NCBI GenBank assembly: GCA_031181145.1 | Contig: JAPSLB010000006.1 | Location: 1-64,000 of the forward strand | From: Microvirga sp. | Lineage (GTDB): Bacteria > Pseudomonadota > Alphaproteobacteria > Rhizobiales > Beijerinckiaceae | Reading direction: 5' to 3' | DNA: 64,000 bases | Shown here: positions 54,971 to 62,953 of the stretch, one piece after another | Numbering within the stretch: position 1 is the stretch's first letter | How the letters are laid out: each line of letters starts with the position of its first letter | Notes under the pieces: generated by a model | What the model was told of the DNA's origin: nothing | What the model saw: the letters and a program-made list of their open reading frames with translations, nothing else | Database searches by the model: none | Program-made: the position numbers and the translations under genes

Positions 54971-55687
54971 ATGACCATGGACCAATCCACACCTTATTTC
55001 CCCACGTATCGGCGCGAAATCCGCGCGGGCTTGCGCGATATCGCCCCCGTGGCCGTGGCGGCGGTGCCCATCGGCCTTCTTTTCGGCGCGGTCGCCGCCG
55101 CCAAGGGGCTGTCGACGCTGGAAGTCGCGATGATGTCCGCCTCCGTCTTTGCGGGCGGCGCGCAGTTCGCGGTCATCGAGGCCTGGACTTACCCCGTGCC
55201 CATCGCGGCACTCACCTTCGCGACGTTGCTCATCAATGCGCGTCACGTGCTGATGGGAGCATCGCTCGGGCCGAAGATGAAAGTCACCGGCATCCAGCGC
55301 CTCATCGCGTTCTTCTTTCTGACGGACGAGGCCTGGGCGCTGTCGGAGCGCCGCGCCCTGGAGCGGCCCGTCACGGGCGCCTATTGGGCCGCGATGGCAC
55401 TCGTTCTGTGGGCCAACTGGACGCTGTCGACGATGCTCGGAGCCGTGCTCGGCTCCTTCATGGGGGATCCGGCGCGTATCGGTGCGGACTTCGCCTTCAC
55501 GGCGCTCTTCATCGGTCTCGTCGCAGGATTCGGGCGCAGCCGCGTGACCCTCGTCACGGTGGGGGTCAGCGCGGCCGTTGCGGCGCTCGTGCACCACTTC
55601 ATCGGTGCGCCCTGGCACGTGGCGTCCGGCGCGCTCGCAGGCATCGCCGCGGCTTATCTCGCCGCTCCCGGAGGCGCGCGTCCATGA
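54971..55687 (+). CDS. azlC: AzlC-family branched-chain amino acid exporter, large subunit
   Basis: Inner-membrane permease subunit that, with AzlD, exports branched-chain amino acids or analogues. 238 residues with about six hydrophobic helices and the family stretches VPIGLLFGAVAAAKGLS, SASVFAGGAQFAVIE, LLINARHVLMGASL and FFLTDEAWALSE. ATG 54971 follows GGGAGCGAGG; a second ATG two codons later is possible. Its stop overlaps azlD (ATGA). The upstream AraC regulator probably controls it. Actual substrate not proven by sequence. Confidence 0.9.
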   Translation: MTMDQSTPYFPTYRREIRAGLRDIAPVAVAAVPIGLLFGAVAAAKGLSTLEVAMMSASVFAGGAQFAVIEAWTYPVPIAALTFATLLINARHVLMGASLGPKMKVTGIQRLIAFFFLTDEAWALSERRALERPVTGAYWAAMALVLWANWTLSTMLGAVLGSFMGDPARIGADFAFTALFIGLVAGFGRSRVTLVTVGVSAAVAALVHHFIGAPWHVASGALAGIAAAYLAAPGGARP

Positions 55688-55983
55688 GCCTCGACACGCC
55701 GACCCTTCTCGCCATCGTGGCCATGGCGGTGGTCACCTACCTCACGCGCATCGCGGGACTTCTCGTCGCCGACCGCCTCGTGCTCACGGGACGCGCCAAG
55801 GCGGCCTTCGACGCGATCCCGCCTGCAGTGCTGGTCTCCGTGATCGCGCCGACGGCGCTCACGACCGGGTGGGCGGAGGCGATTGCCGCCGCCGTCACCG
55901 CCGTCGTCGCATTCCGGTTGCCGCTTCTCGCAACGATCGCCGTCGGGGTCGTGTCGGTCGTGGTGCTGCGAAACGTGATCTAG
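55684..55983 (+). CDS. azlD: AzlD-family small exporter subunit
   Basis: 99-residue membrane protein, partner of AzlC. Four hydrophobic segments (LLAIVAMAVVTYLTRIAGLL, AIPPAVLVSVIAPTAL, AIAAAVTAVVAFRLPLL, TIAVGVVSVVVLRNVI) and the TYLTR motif fit AzlD. It is hidden in a longer track ORF starting at 54910; ATG 55684 overlaps the azlC stop. Its TAG overlaps the stop of the convergent aminopeptidase P gene: the bases CTAG serve both strands. Confidence 0.9.
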   Translation: MSLDTPTLLAIVAMAVVTYLTRIAGLLVADRLVLTGRAKAAFDAIPPAVLVSVIAPTALTTGWAEAIAAAVTAVVAFRLPLLATIAVGVVSVVVLRNVI

Positions 55984-57800
55984 CCGATGGGGCGGGTGGC
56001 GTCCTCGAGCCAGCTTCGCGTCTCGGCATCGAGATGCGGACCGATCTTCTCACGCACCTTGGCGTGGTAATCGTTGAGCCAGGCGATCTCGTCCGCATTC
56101 ATGATCGCAGGCTCGACGAGACGCAGATCGATAGGCGTGAAGGTCAGCGTCTCGAAACCCAGCATCTCGCGGTCGCCGCCAGGGATCGTGCGCGGCTCCA
56201 CGAGGATCAGGTTCTCGGTTCGGATGCCGTAGGCGCCCGGCTTGTAGAAGCCAGGTTCGTTGGAGAGCAGCATGCCGGGCTCGAGCGGTGTCGTACCGGT
56301 CTTGGCGATGCGCTGCGGGCCCTCGTGCACGGAGAGATAGCTTCCGATGCCATGGCCGGTGCCATGGTCGAAATCGAGCCCAGCATCCCATAGGGGCTTG
56401 CGTGCGAAGGCATCGATCTGCGCACCCGTGGTGCCCTTTGGAAACACGACGCGGGCAATGGCGATGTGCCCCTGGAGCACGCGCGTGAAGCGATCCTTCA
56501 TCTCGGCCGTGGGCTCTCCCACGATGATCGTGCGCGTGATGTCCGTGGTGCCATCCTCGTATTGAGCACCGGAATCGATGAGGAAGATCTGGCCGTTCTC
56601 GATCTTGCGGTTGCTCGAAGCGGTTACGCGGTAATGGGGCAGGGCGGCATTGGGGCCCGCGCCCGAAATGCTGGGGAACGAGATGTTCTTCAGAGCGCCT
56701 GTCTCGATACGAAACGTCTCCAGCGCCTCGACGGCATCGATCTCGGTGAGCTGCCCTTTGGGAGCCTCGCGGTCCAGCCAGGCGAGGAAGCGGGCCATCG
56801 CGATGCCGTCGCGCAGATGGGCGGCGTGCGATCCCGCGATCTCGGCCTTGTTCTTCACGGCCTTCATGAGGGTGATAGGGTCCGCGCCCACATCAACGGT
56901 GCCGCCGGCGGCTTCGACGCGGCGGATCAGGGCAACGGCGCCGGTCGCCGAATCGATACGCACCTTGCCGCCTTTCTGGCCCAGGGCGTCGAGGGCGCTC
57001 TGAAAGCCACTGATGGGAGCAAACTCTGCGAGTTCTCCGACCGCCGCGCCCGCTTCGTTGGTGATCTTCGCCGGGTCGAAGAACAGGGTCGCACGTCCGT
57101 GCCGCGGCAGCACCGCGTAGCCAAGCGGGAGGGGCGTGTGGCCGACATCGCCGCCCCGCAGGTTGAAGGCCCAGGCGAGGTTGTGCGGGTCGGAAATCAC
57201 CAGCGCGTCGAGCTTGGCCTCGGCCATCTTGCTGCGGATACGTTCGAGCTTCTCCTCGGCCGTTTCCCCCGCGTAGTCGAGCGAGTGGGGACGCACCGGA
57301 GCCTGAGGCGGGGCAGGGCGGTCGATCCAGATCACGTCGACCAGATTGATGTCCACGGGAGCGAGAGAGCCTCCGGCGCGTGCGACCGCCTGTTCCAGGC
57401 GCTTGAGGCTGTCGCTCGTGTGAAGCCAGGGATCGTAGGCGAGAATGCCGCCTTCCGGCAGGTTCTCGGCGATCCATTCCTCCGCCGACATGTCGGTGAG
57501 CTGCACGGGGGTGATCACGGAGGTGTCCACCTGCTCGGCCGCCTGGACCGTGTAGCGCCCGTCGACCACGAGGGCCGCCTTGTCGGTCAGGATCACGGCC
57601 GTTCCTGCCGAGCCTGTAAAGCCCGTGAGCCATGCCAGGCGCTCGGCGCTCTTCGGCACGTATTCTCCCTGGTGCTCGTCGGCTCGTGGCACGATGAAGC
57701 CGTCGAAGCCGCGGCGATTCAGCTCCGCCCGCAGCTTGGCGATATGGCTGGGGCCTTGAGTGGGAGAGGTCGTATCGTCGAAGAATTGGAAGTGAGCCAT
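55980..57800 (-). CDS. pepP: Xaa-Pro aminopeptidase (aminopeptidase P, M24B)
   Basis: Cytoplasmic dinuclear metallopeptidase removing N-terminal residues before proline. 606 residues, the long three-domain form: two creatinase-type N-terminal domains (MAHFQFFDDTTSPTQGP, RRGFDGFIVPRADEHQGEYV) and the pita-bread catalytic domain with metal ligands in FLIDSGAQYEDGTTDITRTI (Asp, Asp), DHGTGHGIGSYLSVHEGP (His), SNEPGFYKPGAYGIRTEN (Glu) and a last Glu in the C-terminal part. It faces azlD and their stop codons overlap. The symbol is by function; long forms are also annotated simply as M24 peptidases. Confidence 0.9.
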   Translation of the reverse strand: MAHFQFFDDTTSPTQGPSHIAKLRAELNRRGFDGFIVPRADEHQGEYVPKSAERLAWLTGFTGSAGTAVILTDKAALVVDGRYTVQAAEQVDTSVITPVQLTDMSAEEWIAENLPEGGILAYDPWLHTSDSLKRLEQAVARAGGSLAPVDINLVDVIWIDRPAPPQAPVRPHSLDYAGETAEEKLERIRSKMAEAKLDALVISDPHNLAWAFNLRGGDVGHTPLPLGYAVLPRHGRATLFFDPAKITNEAGAAVGELAEFAPISGFQSALDALGQKGGKVRIDSATGAVALIRRVEAAGGTVDVGADPITLMKAVKNKAEIAGSHAAHLRDGIAMARFLAWLDREAPKGQLTEIDAVEALETFRIETGALKNISFPSISGAGPNAALPHYRVTASSNRKIENGQIFLIDSGAQYEDGTTDITRTIIVGEPTAEMKDRFTRVLQGHIAIARVVFPKGTTGAQIDAFARKPLWDAGLDFDHGTGHGIGSYLSVHEGPQRIAKTGTTPLEPGMLLSNEPGFYKPGAYGIRTENLILVEPRTIPGGDREMLGFETLTFTPIDLRLVEPAIMNADEIAWLNDYHAKVREKIGPHLDAETRSWLEDATRPIG

Positions 57801-58093
57801 CCGAACAGCACCGGAAATGGGAATGAGGATGGCAGCACGCTATGCCGGAGGCGGAAGGCCTGCAACAGCGATGCTGCACGACGATCTGCATATGCGGCAG
57901 GCATCGCGCCCGTCCAGCATGCATTCTATGCCTGAAGTTTAACTCTCTGGGTTCGTGCACTGCGATAGGAACATGGCTCGCATGCAAATGGCCCGTCTAC
58001 AACTAAAGTCGGGTACGGCTTAAATGTAGCGTAACAAGAACAGAGGAACGCTGATCTGAAGGGTCTCAACACCAATCCATTGGAGATGAGCCC

Positions 58094-58318
58094 ATGAACA
58101 CAGCTGCTTCGCCGTCCATCTATGCAAGTCAGATACGGACCCCGTCCAGGTTTTCGCTAATCCTCAAGAGGGTCCTGAACGCCCTTGCCGAAAGCCGCGC
58201 CAGGAGCGCCGCGCGCCAGTTGCGCCGCTACGAGGCTCTCATTGGGAACCTGAGCCGCCGGCAGGACCACTCCGCGGACTTCTTGATGCAGAGCGACGAT
58301 CTGCCTTTCAAGGTCTGA
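58094..58318 (+). CDS. Small basic protein of unknown function
   Basis: 74 residues, strongly basic in the middle (RFSLILKRVLNALAESRARSAARQLRRYEALIGNLSRRQ), predicted helical, without signal peptide or cysteine. The Arg-rich helix recalls DUF1127-type small proteins of alphaproteobacteria, but the defining C-terminal motif is not clear. ATG 58094 has GGAG about eight bases upstream. A near CtrA site (TTAA-N7-GTAA) lies at 58020-58034. A second, smaller frame follows 35 bases after its stop. Function unknown. Confidence 0.62.
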   Translation: MNTAASPSIYASQIRTPSRFSLILKRVLNALAESRARSAARQLRRYEALIGNLSRRQDHSADFLMQSDDLPFKV

Positions 58319-58353
58319 GATAGGAATTTCACTCTAGAAAGAAGAGACAAGCC

Positions 58354-58458
58354 ATGTTGATCGTCGTTACTCTGAAGACCATCCGCGAGATCATCGCCGA
58401 AACCTTCAAGCTCCGCCGTGAACTGCTCAAGCGTTACCCCGGTGTTCTCGCCGAGTAA
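58354..58458 (+). CDS. 34-residue microprotein
   Basis: A frame below the ORF-track cutoff encodes MLIVVTLKTIREIIAETF followed by KLRRELLKRYPGVLAE. It is a single amphipathic helix with basic residues in the second half, ending at TAA. GAAGAGA lies about eight bases before the ATG, and it sits 35 bases downstream of the 74-residue basic protein, suggesting one transcript. Codon use matches coding DNA of the region. Not recognised; translation is inferred from the ribosome site, composition and context. Confidence 0.55.
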   Translation: MLIVVTLKTIREIIAETFKLRRELLKRYPGVLAE

Positions 58459-58472
58459 GTTCCCGATTTCTA

Positions 58473-59390
58473 CTAGCGGGGTTGCGGGCGCGCGCTGCCC
58501 CGCTTCAGCACGAGGGCTGCCCAGCCTTCGAGATCGTACCGGCGCTGAAGGTACCAGCCCTGATGCGCGTATGCGGACAGAACGCCCGGAACGTCGTGGG
58601 CAAGCAGCCCTGACAGGATCAGCGTTCCGTCATTGCTCGCCACCCGCGCCAGCGAAGGGGCGAGCATCCGCAGGGGCTTTGCCAGGATATTGGCGAAGAC
58701 CAGATCGAAATGGCCTGGTCGGTCTGCTTCTGCGCTACGCGTGCCGGGGCCGACATAGAGCTTCATCCACGGCCCGATGCCGTTGAGGCGCGCATTCTCC
58801 TTGGCCACCCGCACCGCTTCCGGATCAATATCGCCCGCAACAACGGTGCGCTTCAGAACCTTGGCCGCCGCGAAGGCGAGGATACCCGTGCCGGTGCCGA
58901 CATCGAGCACGTGACGCGGCGTGCGGATCTTCAACTCGTCGACGAAAGCCTTGAGGCATCCCAGCGTGGTGCCGTGATGGCCGGTGCCGAAGGCAAGGCC
59001 CGCCTCGATCTCGATGGCGATGTCGCTGCTGCGGCGTTGAAACCGGTCATGGGAACCATGGACCAAAATGCGGCCAGCGCGTACCGGCTTCAGGCCTTCG
59101 AGAGATGCCTTGACCCAGTCCTTCTGCTCGAGGGGCAGGAACACGCCCTTGTCCGCCTCGGCGCCCACGATGGGGCGCACGAGGTCGCGGATGGCGGCCT
59201 CGTTGGGCTGATGCGAAAAATAGGCCTCGAGCAGCCAGGGACCGTCCTCCTCCGTCTCGAAGGCGGCGACTGCCGTCTCGGCCGGATCGAAAATTTCTCC
59301 GATTAGGTCCGTCATGACGCGTGCGGAGCGCTCGTCCGTGGTGATGCGGAAGACGTGGGTAGGGCGATTGGGGTGCAGACCTTCAAGCAT
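58473..59390 (-). CDS. prmA: Ribosomal protein L11 methyltransferase
   Basis: SAM-dependent enzyme that trimethylates ribosomal protein L11. 305 residues with an N-terminal substrate-recognition domain, a linker, and a class I methyltransferase domain: AFGTGHHGTTLGCL, VLDVGTGTGILAFAAAKVL, GDIDPEAVRVAKENARLNG, and the catalytic-domain motif FDLVFANILAKPLRML. Convergent with the 34-residue microprotein gene, and divergent from the stress SDR. Confidence 0.92.
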   Translation of the reverse strand: MLEGLHPNRPTHVFRITTDERSARVMTDLIGEIFDPAETAVAAFETEEDGPWLLEAYFSHQPNEAAIRDLVRPIVGAEADKGVFLPLEQKDWVKASLEGLKPVRAGRILVHGSHDRFQRRSSDIAIEIEAGLAFGTGHHGTTLGCLKAFVDELKIRTPRHVLDVGTGTGILAFAAAKVLKRTVVAGDIDPEAVRVAKENARLNGIGPWMKLYVGPGTRSAEADRPGHFDLVFANILAKPLRMLAPSLARVASNDGTLILSGLLAHDVPGVLSAYAHQGWYLQRRYDLEGWAALVLKRGSARPQPR

Positions 59391-59448
59391 GAGGCTGCTC
59401 TACCACCCCCAGTGATCTGCCTCAAGCGACCATGAGGGCACACGAGCC

Positions 59449-59473
59449 GGAACCGCCCGGATGCCTGCCCGTT
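59449..59473 (+). promoter_or_regulatory. Candidate EcfG promoter upstream of SDR gene
   Basis: GGAAC (59449-59453), 17 bases, GTT (59471-59473): a full match to the EcfG (general stress response) consensus. It lies 74 bases before the SDR start and points toward it. Pattern match only. Confidence 0.65.
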
Positions 59474-59546
59474 CTGCAAGCACGAAATTCCTCATGTGCT
59501 CGTTCCCCACGCGCTTGCAACGGCGGGTATACCCCAGGAGATCCTC

Positions 59547-60422
59547 ATGTCCGGACGTCTTTTCGATAAGGTTGCCATTGTCACCGGTGCCGGTACCGGC
59601 ATCGGCGAAGCCATTGCCCTCAAGTTCGCGCGCGAGGGTGCACGCCTTCTTCTCGTCGGCCTGCCCGACGATCCGGTAGAGGACGTGGCGCGACTCATCA
59701 ACGGAGCAGGAGGCTTCGCCGAAGTCTATCTCGGCGATATCGCCGAGGAGCATCACGCTCAAGCTGCCGTCGAGGCCTGCGTGAGCGCCTATGGGCGCAT
59801 CGACGTGCTCGTCAACAATGCAGGTGTGTTCCTGGCGGTCGCGGAAACTCAGGATTATCCCATCGACAAGTTCGACGAGACCTTCCGCTCCAATGTGCGC
59901 TCGGTCTTTCTGATGACGAAATTCGCTCTGCCTTACCTGCAGGAGACCCACGGCAACATCATCGCCACCGGTTCCGAAGCAGGTATGATCGGGCATCCGA
60001 AGAACACGCCGTATGGCGGGACGAAAGCGTTCATTCATTCCTTCATTCGCGGCATCGCTGCGGAGCAGGTGCCGTATGGCGTACGCGCGAACTGTGTCTG
60101 TCCCGGTCCCATCGACACGGCCTGGACACACAAGTCCACAGGTCCGATGGATACGGAACTGGCCACCATGATCACGCAGGCGACGCCCATGGGCCGGCGT
60201 GGTACCCCGGAGGAGGTGGCCAATGTGTTCTGCTTCCTTGCATCCGATGAGGCGAGCTTCGTCACCGGCGCGCTTTACACGGTTGATGGCGGCATCACCA
60301 TCTCGAAGGGACCCGTCGGCATGAAGGCATCCTCGCATTTCAAGAAACAGCCGAAGAACACACTGCCGACGCGCCATTCCCATGACGGATTGAAGAATAA
60401 GGACTACGAGACCCTGACCTGA
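59547..60422 (+). CDS. SDR-family oxidoreductase (glucose/3-oxoacyl dehydrogenase-like)
   Basis: 291-residue NAD(P)-dependent dehydrogenase of the classical SDR type: IVTGAGTGIGEAIALKF (cofactor), DVLVNNAGVF, active-site Ser in ATGSEAGM, catalytic YGGTK, RANCVCPGPIDTAW, and VTGALYTVDGGITISKG. A C-terminal extension of about 35 residues rich in Lys and His follows the usual end. ATG 59547 has CAGGAG six bases upstream; the track start at 59496 lacks this. A perfect EcfG-type promoter upstream makes it a likely general-stress gene. Substrate not identifiable. Confidence 0.88.
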   Translation: MSGRLFDKVAIVTGAGTGIGEAIALKFAREGARLLLVGLPDDPVEDVARLINGAGGFAEVYLGDIAEEHHAQAAVEACVSAYGRIDVLVNNAGVFLAVAETQDYPIDKFDETFRSNVRSVFLMTKFALPYLQETHGNIIATGSEAGMIGHPKNTPYGGTKAFIHSFIRGIAAEQVPYGVRANCVCPGPIDTAWTHKSTGPMDTELATMITQATPMGRRGTPEEVANVFCFLASDEASFVTGALYTVDGGITISKGPVGMKASSHFKKQPKNTLPTRHSHDGLKNKDYETLT

Positions 60423-60454
60423 AGCAAGGCCGTGTCGGAAGCCGACGCCGGAGA

Positions 60455-61726
60455 TTAGGCCGGCGTCAGTCCCTTGGCCGCATCGAGCACCTTGAGGCGT
60501 TCCTTTTCCTTCGCCATGTACGCGCGCTGCGTGTCCGTGATGTAATCGCGCACGATGGGGGCGGCATCCCGCTTGCGGGCGAGTTGCATGTGGAAGACGA
60601 GCTGACTGCCGGTGGTGAACATCGTTTCGGCGCTGATGAGATAGAACTCAAACATCCGGCAGAAGCGCTCGTCATACATGGAGGCGATCTTCTCGCGGTT
60701 GGCTTCAAAACGCTTGTGCCAGTGATTGAGAGTCTTCGCATAATGCAGGCGCAGAAATTCAAGATCCGTCACCCATAAATTGTTCTGCTCCACCACAGGA
60801 AACACTTCCGATAGCGCCGGGGAATACGCGCCCGGGAAGATGTATTTCCGCAACCATGGGCTTGCTGTCCCAGGCGGGCTCATCTTGCCGATGGAATGCA
60901 GCACCATCAGGCCGTCGTCGTCGAGCAGCGCATTGATCTTGGCGAAGAACTCGCCGTAGTGGTGCACGCCCACGTGCTCGAACATACCGACCGAAACGAT
61001 ACGGTCGAAGCGCCTGTCCATCTTTCGATAGTCAAGCAGTTCGAAGCGTACGCGGTCGGACAGGCCGGCACGCCGTGCCTTTTCATTCGAGAGTTCGAAC
61101 TGCTCCTTGGAAAGCGTTACTCCGGTGACGTCCACATCCTCCATCGCCGCAAGATAAAGGGCGAGATCGCCCCAGCCGCTGCCGATGTCGAGGATCCTGA
61201 GCCCTGGCTTCAGCTGTAGTTTGGATGCGATCAGACGCAGCTTGTTCTGCTGAGCCTCTTCCAGAGTGTCGTCATCGTTGATGAAATAGGCGCAGGAGTA
61301 CTGCATGCCTTTGTCGAGGAAGAGCTTATAGAAGTCGTTTCCGAGATCGTAGTGATGCGCGACGTTCTGCTGCGCCTTGCCGACGGGGTTGGCTTGCTGA
61401 AACCGCTTAACCGTGCGGGAGATGCGCTTCAGCACGCTTTGCAGCGGATAGTTGGCCAAGGTCGAGCGGTTCTGGGAGAAGAGATTCAGGAAATCCCGCA
61501 AGGTGGACCCCTCCTCGAAGCTCATGCGGCCGTCCATGTAGGCCTCGCCCGCATGCAGTTCCGGATTGAGGAAGAGCTTGTGGTAGAGCGAGCGGTCCGT
61601 GAGCCGCATGGTGACGTTCAGGCCTGGCTGCGTGCCGCCGAAAATATGCACGCCGCCATCTGCATCGATCACCTTCAGGGTTCCCGTACGTACGAAGGAC
61701 TTCAGCATGTGGGACAAGGGGAACAT
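60455..61726 (-). CDS. cfa: Cyclopropane-fatty-acyl-phospholipid synthase
   Basis: SAM-dependent enzyme that converts membrane unsaturated fatty acyl chains to cyclopropane forms in stationary phase or stress. 423 residues: an N-terminal lipid-contact domain, NVAHHYDLGNDFYKLFLDKGMQYSCAYF, the SAM motif LRILDIGSGWGDLALYLA, SVGMFEHVGVHHYGEFF and YIFPGAYSPALSEV, with the active-site area near QYSCAYF. I prefer ATG 61726 (GAGG five bases upstream) to the GTG at 61732. The upstream region is shared with the divergent manganese catalase gene. Confidence 0.92.
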   Translation of the reverse strand: MFPLSHMLKSFVRTGTLKVIDADGGVHIFGGTQPGLNVTMRLTDRSLYHKLFLNPELHAGEAYMDGRMSFEEGSTLRDFLNLFSQNRSTLANYPLQSVLKRISRTVKRFQQANPVGKAQQNVAHHYDLGNDFYKLFLDKGMQYSCAYFINDDDTLEEAQQNKLRLIASKLQLKPGLRILDIGSGWGDLALYLAAMEDVDVTGVTLSKEQFELSNEKARRAGLSDRVRFELLDYRKMDRRFDRIVSVGMFEHVGVHHYGEFFAKINALLDDDGLMVLHSIGKMSPPGTASPWLRKYIFPGAYSPALSEVFPVVEQNNLWVTDLEFLRLHYAKTLNHWHKRFEANREKIASMYDERFCRMFEFYLISAETMFTTGSQLVFHMQLARKRDAAPIVRDYITDTQRAYMAKEKERLKVLDAAKGLTPA

Positions 61727-61845
61727 GAGCACCTCTATCGACCGTTTCTGTGCGACGCGAATGGTTCCATAGTTACTTGCCCGAGGCCAGAGGAGAAATG
61801 CAGATCGGAACTAGTCTAAAGTAAGGGTTACAAGACTTGAAATCG

Positions 61846-61870
61846 GGAACATCCGTGAATTGCTCTTGTT
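61846..61870 (+). promoter_or_regulatory. Candidate EcfG promoter upstream of manganese catalase
   Basis: GGAAC (61846-61850), 17 bases, GTT (61868-61870), matching the EcfG consensus, 64 bases before the catalase ATG. Manganese catalases are known members of general-stress regulons in several alphaproteobacteria, which supports this reading. Pattern match only. Confidence 0.7.
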
Positions 61871-61933
61871 GGAAGGCTGACTCCTATGGGGGCTAGGAGA
61901 GCTGTCACACCCGATTCACACAGGAGCAAGCCT

Positions 61934-62815
61934 ATGTTCTTCCGTCAGCGGCAATTGGCCTATCAAGCCAAGCCCGAAAGGCCCGATCCTCTCTTCGCCA
62001 AGATGCTGCAGGAGCCCCTAGGCGGCCAGTGGGGCGAAATCAGCGTCATGATGACGTATCTCTTCCAAGGCTGGAATTGCCGCGGTCCGCAGAAGTACAA
62101 GGATATGATCATGGACATCGGGACCGAGGAAATCGGTCATGTGGAAATGCTCGCCACCATGATCGCACGCCTGCTCGAAACCTCACCCGTCGAGCAGCAG
62201 GAAGACATGGCGAAGAACTCCATCGTGGGAGCCGTAATGGGGGGCGCACGGGTGGAGGATGCCATCGTGGCAGGCATGAATCCGCAGCACATGATCGTTT
62301 CAGGCCTTGGTTCGCGGGCCGCCGACAGCATCGGAAATCCCTGGACGGCGAATTACATGATCGCAAGCGGAAACCTGCTCGCGGACTTCCGCTTCAATGT
62401 GACGGCGGAAAGCCAGGGCAGGCTCCAGGTGAGCCGCCTTTACAACATGACGAACGACACGGGTGTGCGCGACATGCTCTCCTACCTCATCGCGCGCGAC
62501 ACCATGCACCAGAATCAGTGGCTCGCAGCCATCAAGGAGCTGGAAGAAGACGGACTCGAGACGACCCCGGTGCCCTCGAGCTTCCCGCAGAGTCTCGAGA
62601 AGAGCGAAGTGGCCTATCAGTTCCTCAATCATTCTGAAGGCATGGAAAGTCAGGATGGACGCTGGGCGAGGGGGCCATCACCCGATGGAAAGGGCGAGTT
62701 CACCTATGTGGATCGTCCTCCGGCCTTTACCGAGGACGAAGGGCAGCTCAGCCAGGTCGATCCGCGCGTCTACGGCACGCCCGCCATGCCGGTCCCGCCG
62801 GCCGCTGCGGAGTAG
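61934..62815 (+). CDS. Manganese catalase family protein
   Basis: Non-haem dimanganese catalase that disproportionates hydrogen peroxide. 293 residues: a four-helix ferritin-like core with metal-site residues in GQWGEISVMMTYLFQGWNC (Glu), GTEEIGHVEMLATMI (Glu-x-x-His) and the second pair in TAESQGRLQVSRL with RDTMHQNQWLAAI (His), plus a C-terminal tail with VDPRVYGTP that wraps the partner subunit. ATG 61934 follows CAGGAG at seven bases; the track start at 61886 is a leader. An EcfG-type promoter lies upstream. Convergent with the helicase gene. Confidence 0.9.
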   Translation: MFFRQRQLAYQAKPERPDPLFAKMLQEPLGGQWGEISVMMTYLFQGWNCRGPQKYKDMIMDIGTEEIGHVEMLATMIARLLETSPVEQQEDMAKNSIVGAVMGGARVEDAIVAGMNPQHMIVSGLGSRAADSIGNPWTANYMIASGNLLADFRFNVTAESQGRLQVSRLYNMTNDTGVRDMLSYLIARDTMHQNQWLAAIKELEEDGLETTPVPSSFPQSLEKSEVAYQFLNHSEGMESQDGRWARGPSPDGKGEFTYVDRPPAFTEDEGQLSQVDPRVYGTPAMPVPPAAAE

Positions 62816-62847
62816 CCGGTCGTACCGGGGACATATTGTCTTCTCCC

Positions 62848-62880
62848 GTCATGCCCGGGCTTGTCCCGGGCATCCACGCC
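62848..62880. repeat. Short palindromic repeat (REP-like) in the convergent gap
   Basis: ATGCCCGGG (62851-62859) and CCCGGGCAT (62865-62873) form a nine-base stem with a CTTGT loop, inside GTCATGCCCGGGCTTGTCCC and the following GGGCATCCACGCC. This sequence type is a familiar dispersed intergenic palindrome in Hyphomicrobiales. Only one copy is in the window. It lies between two convergent genes and could act as a bidirectional transcription stop or mRNA 3' end. Confidence 0.7.
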
Positions 62881-62953
62881 TTTGCACCGTCGCGGTTCTC
62901 ATGACAGGGGGCGCCGCAACAGGTGCGCCATGACGAGGTGCTTGGTCCAGACG

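Noticed and set aside
58020-58034. TTAA-N7-GTAA as a CtrA site
   Set aside because: One mismatch in the second half-site; mentioned only as context for the small protein gene.
61807-61829. Additional GGAAC...GTT pair before the catalase
   Set aside because: Spacing is 15 bases, outside the 16-17 base spacing of EcfG promoters; the 61846 match is better and closer to the gene.
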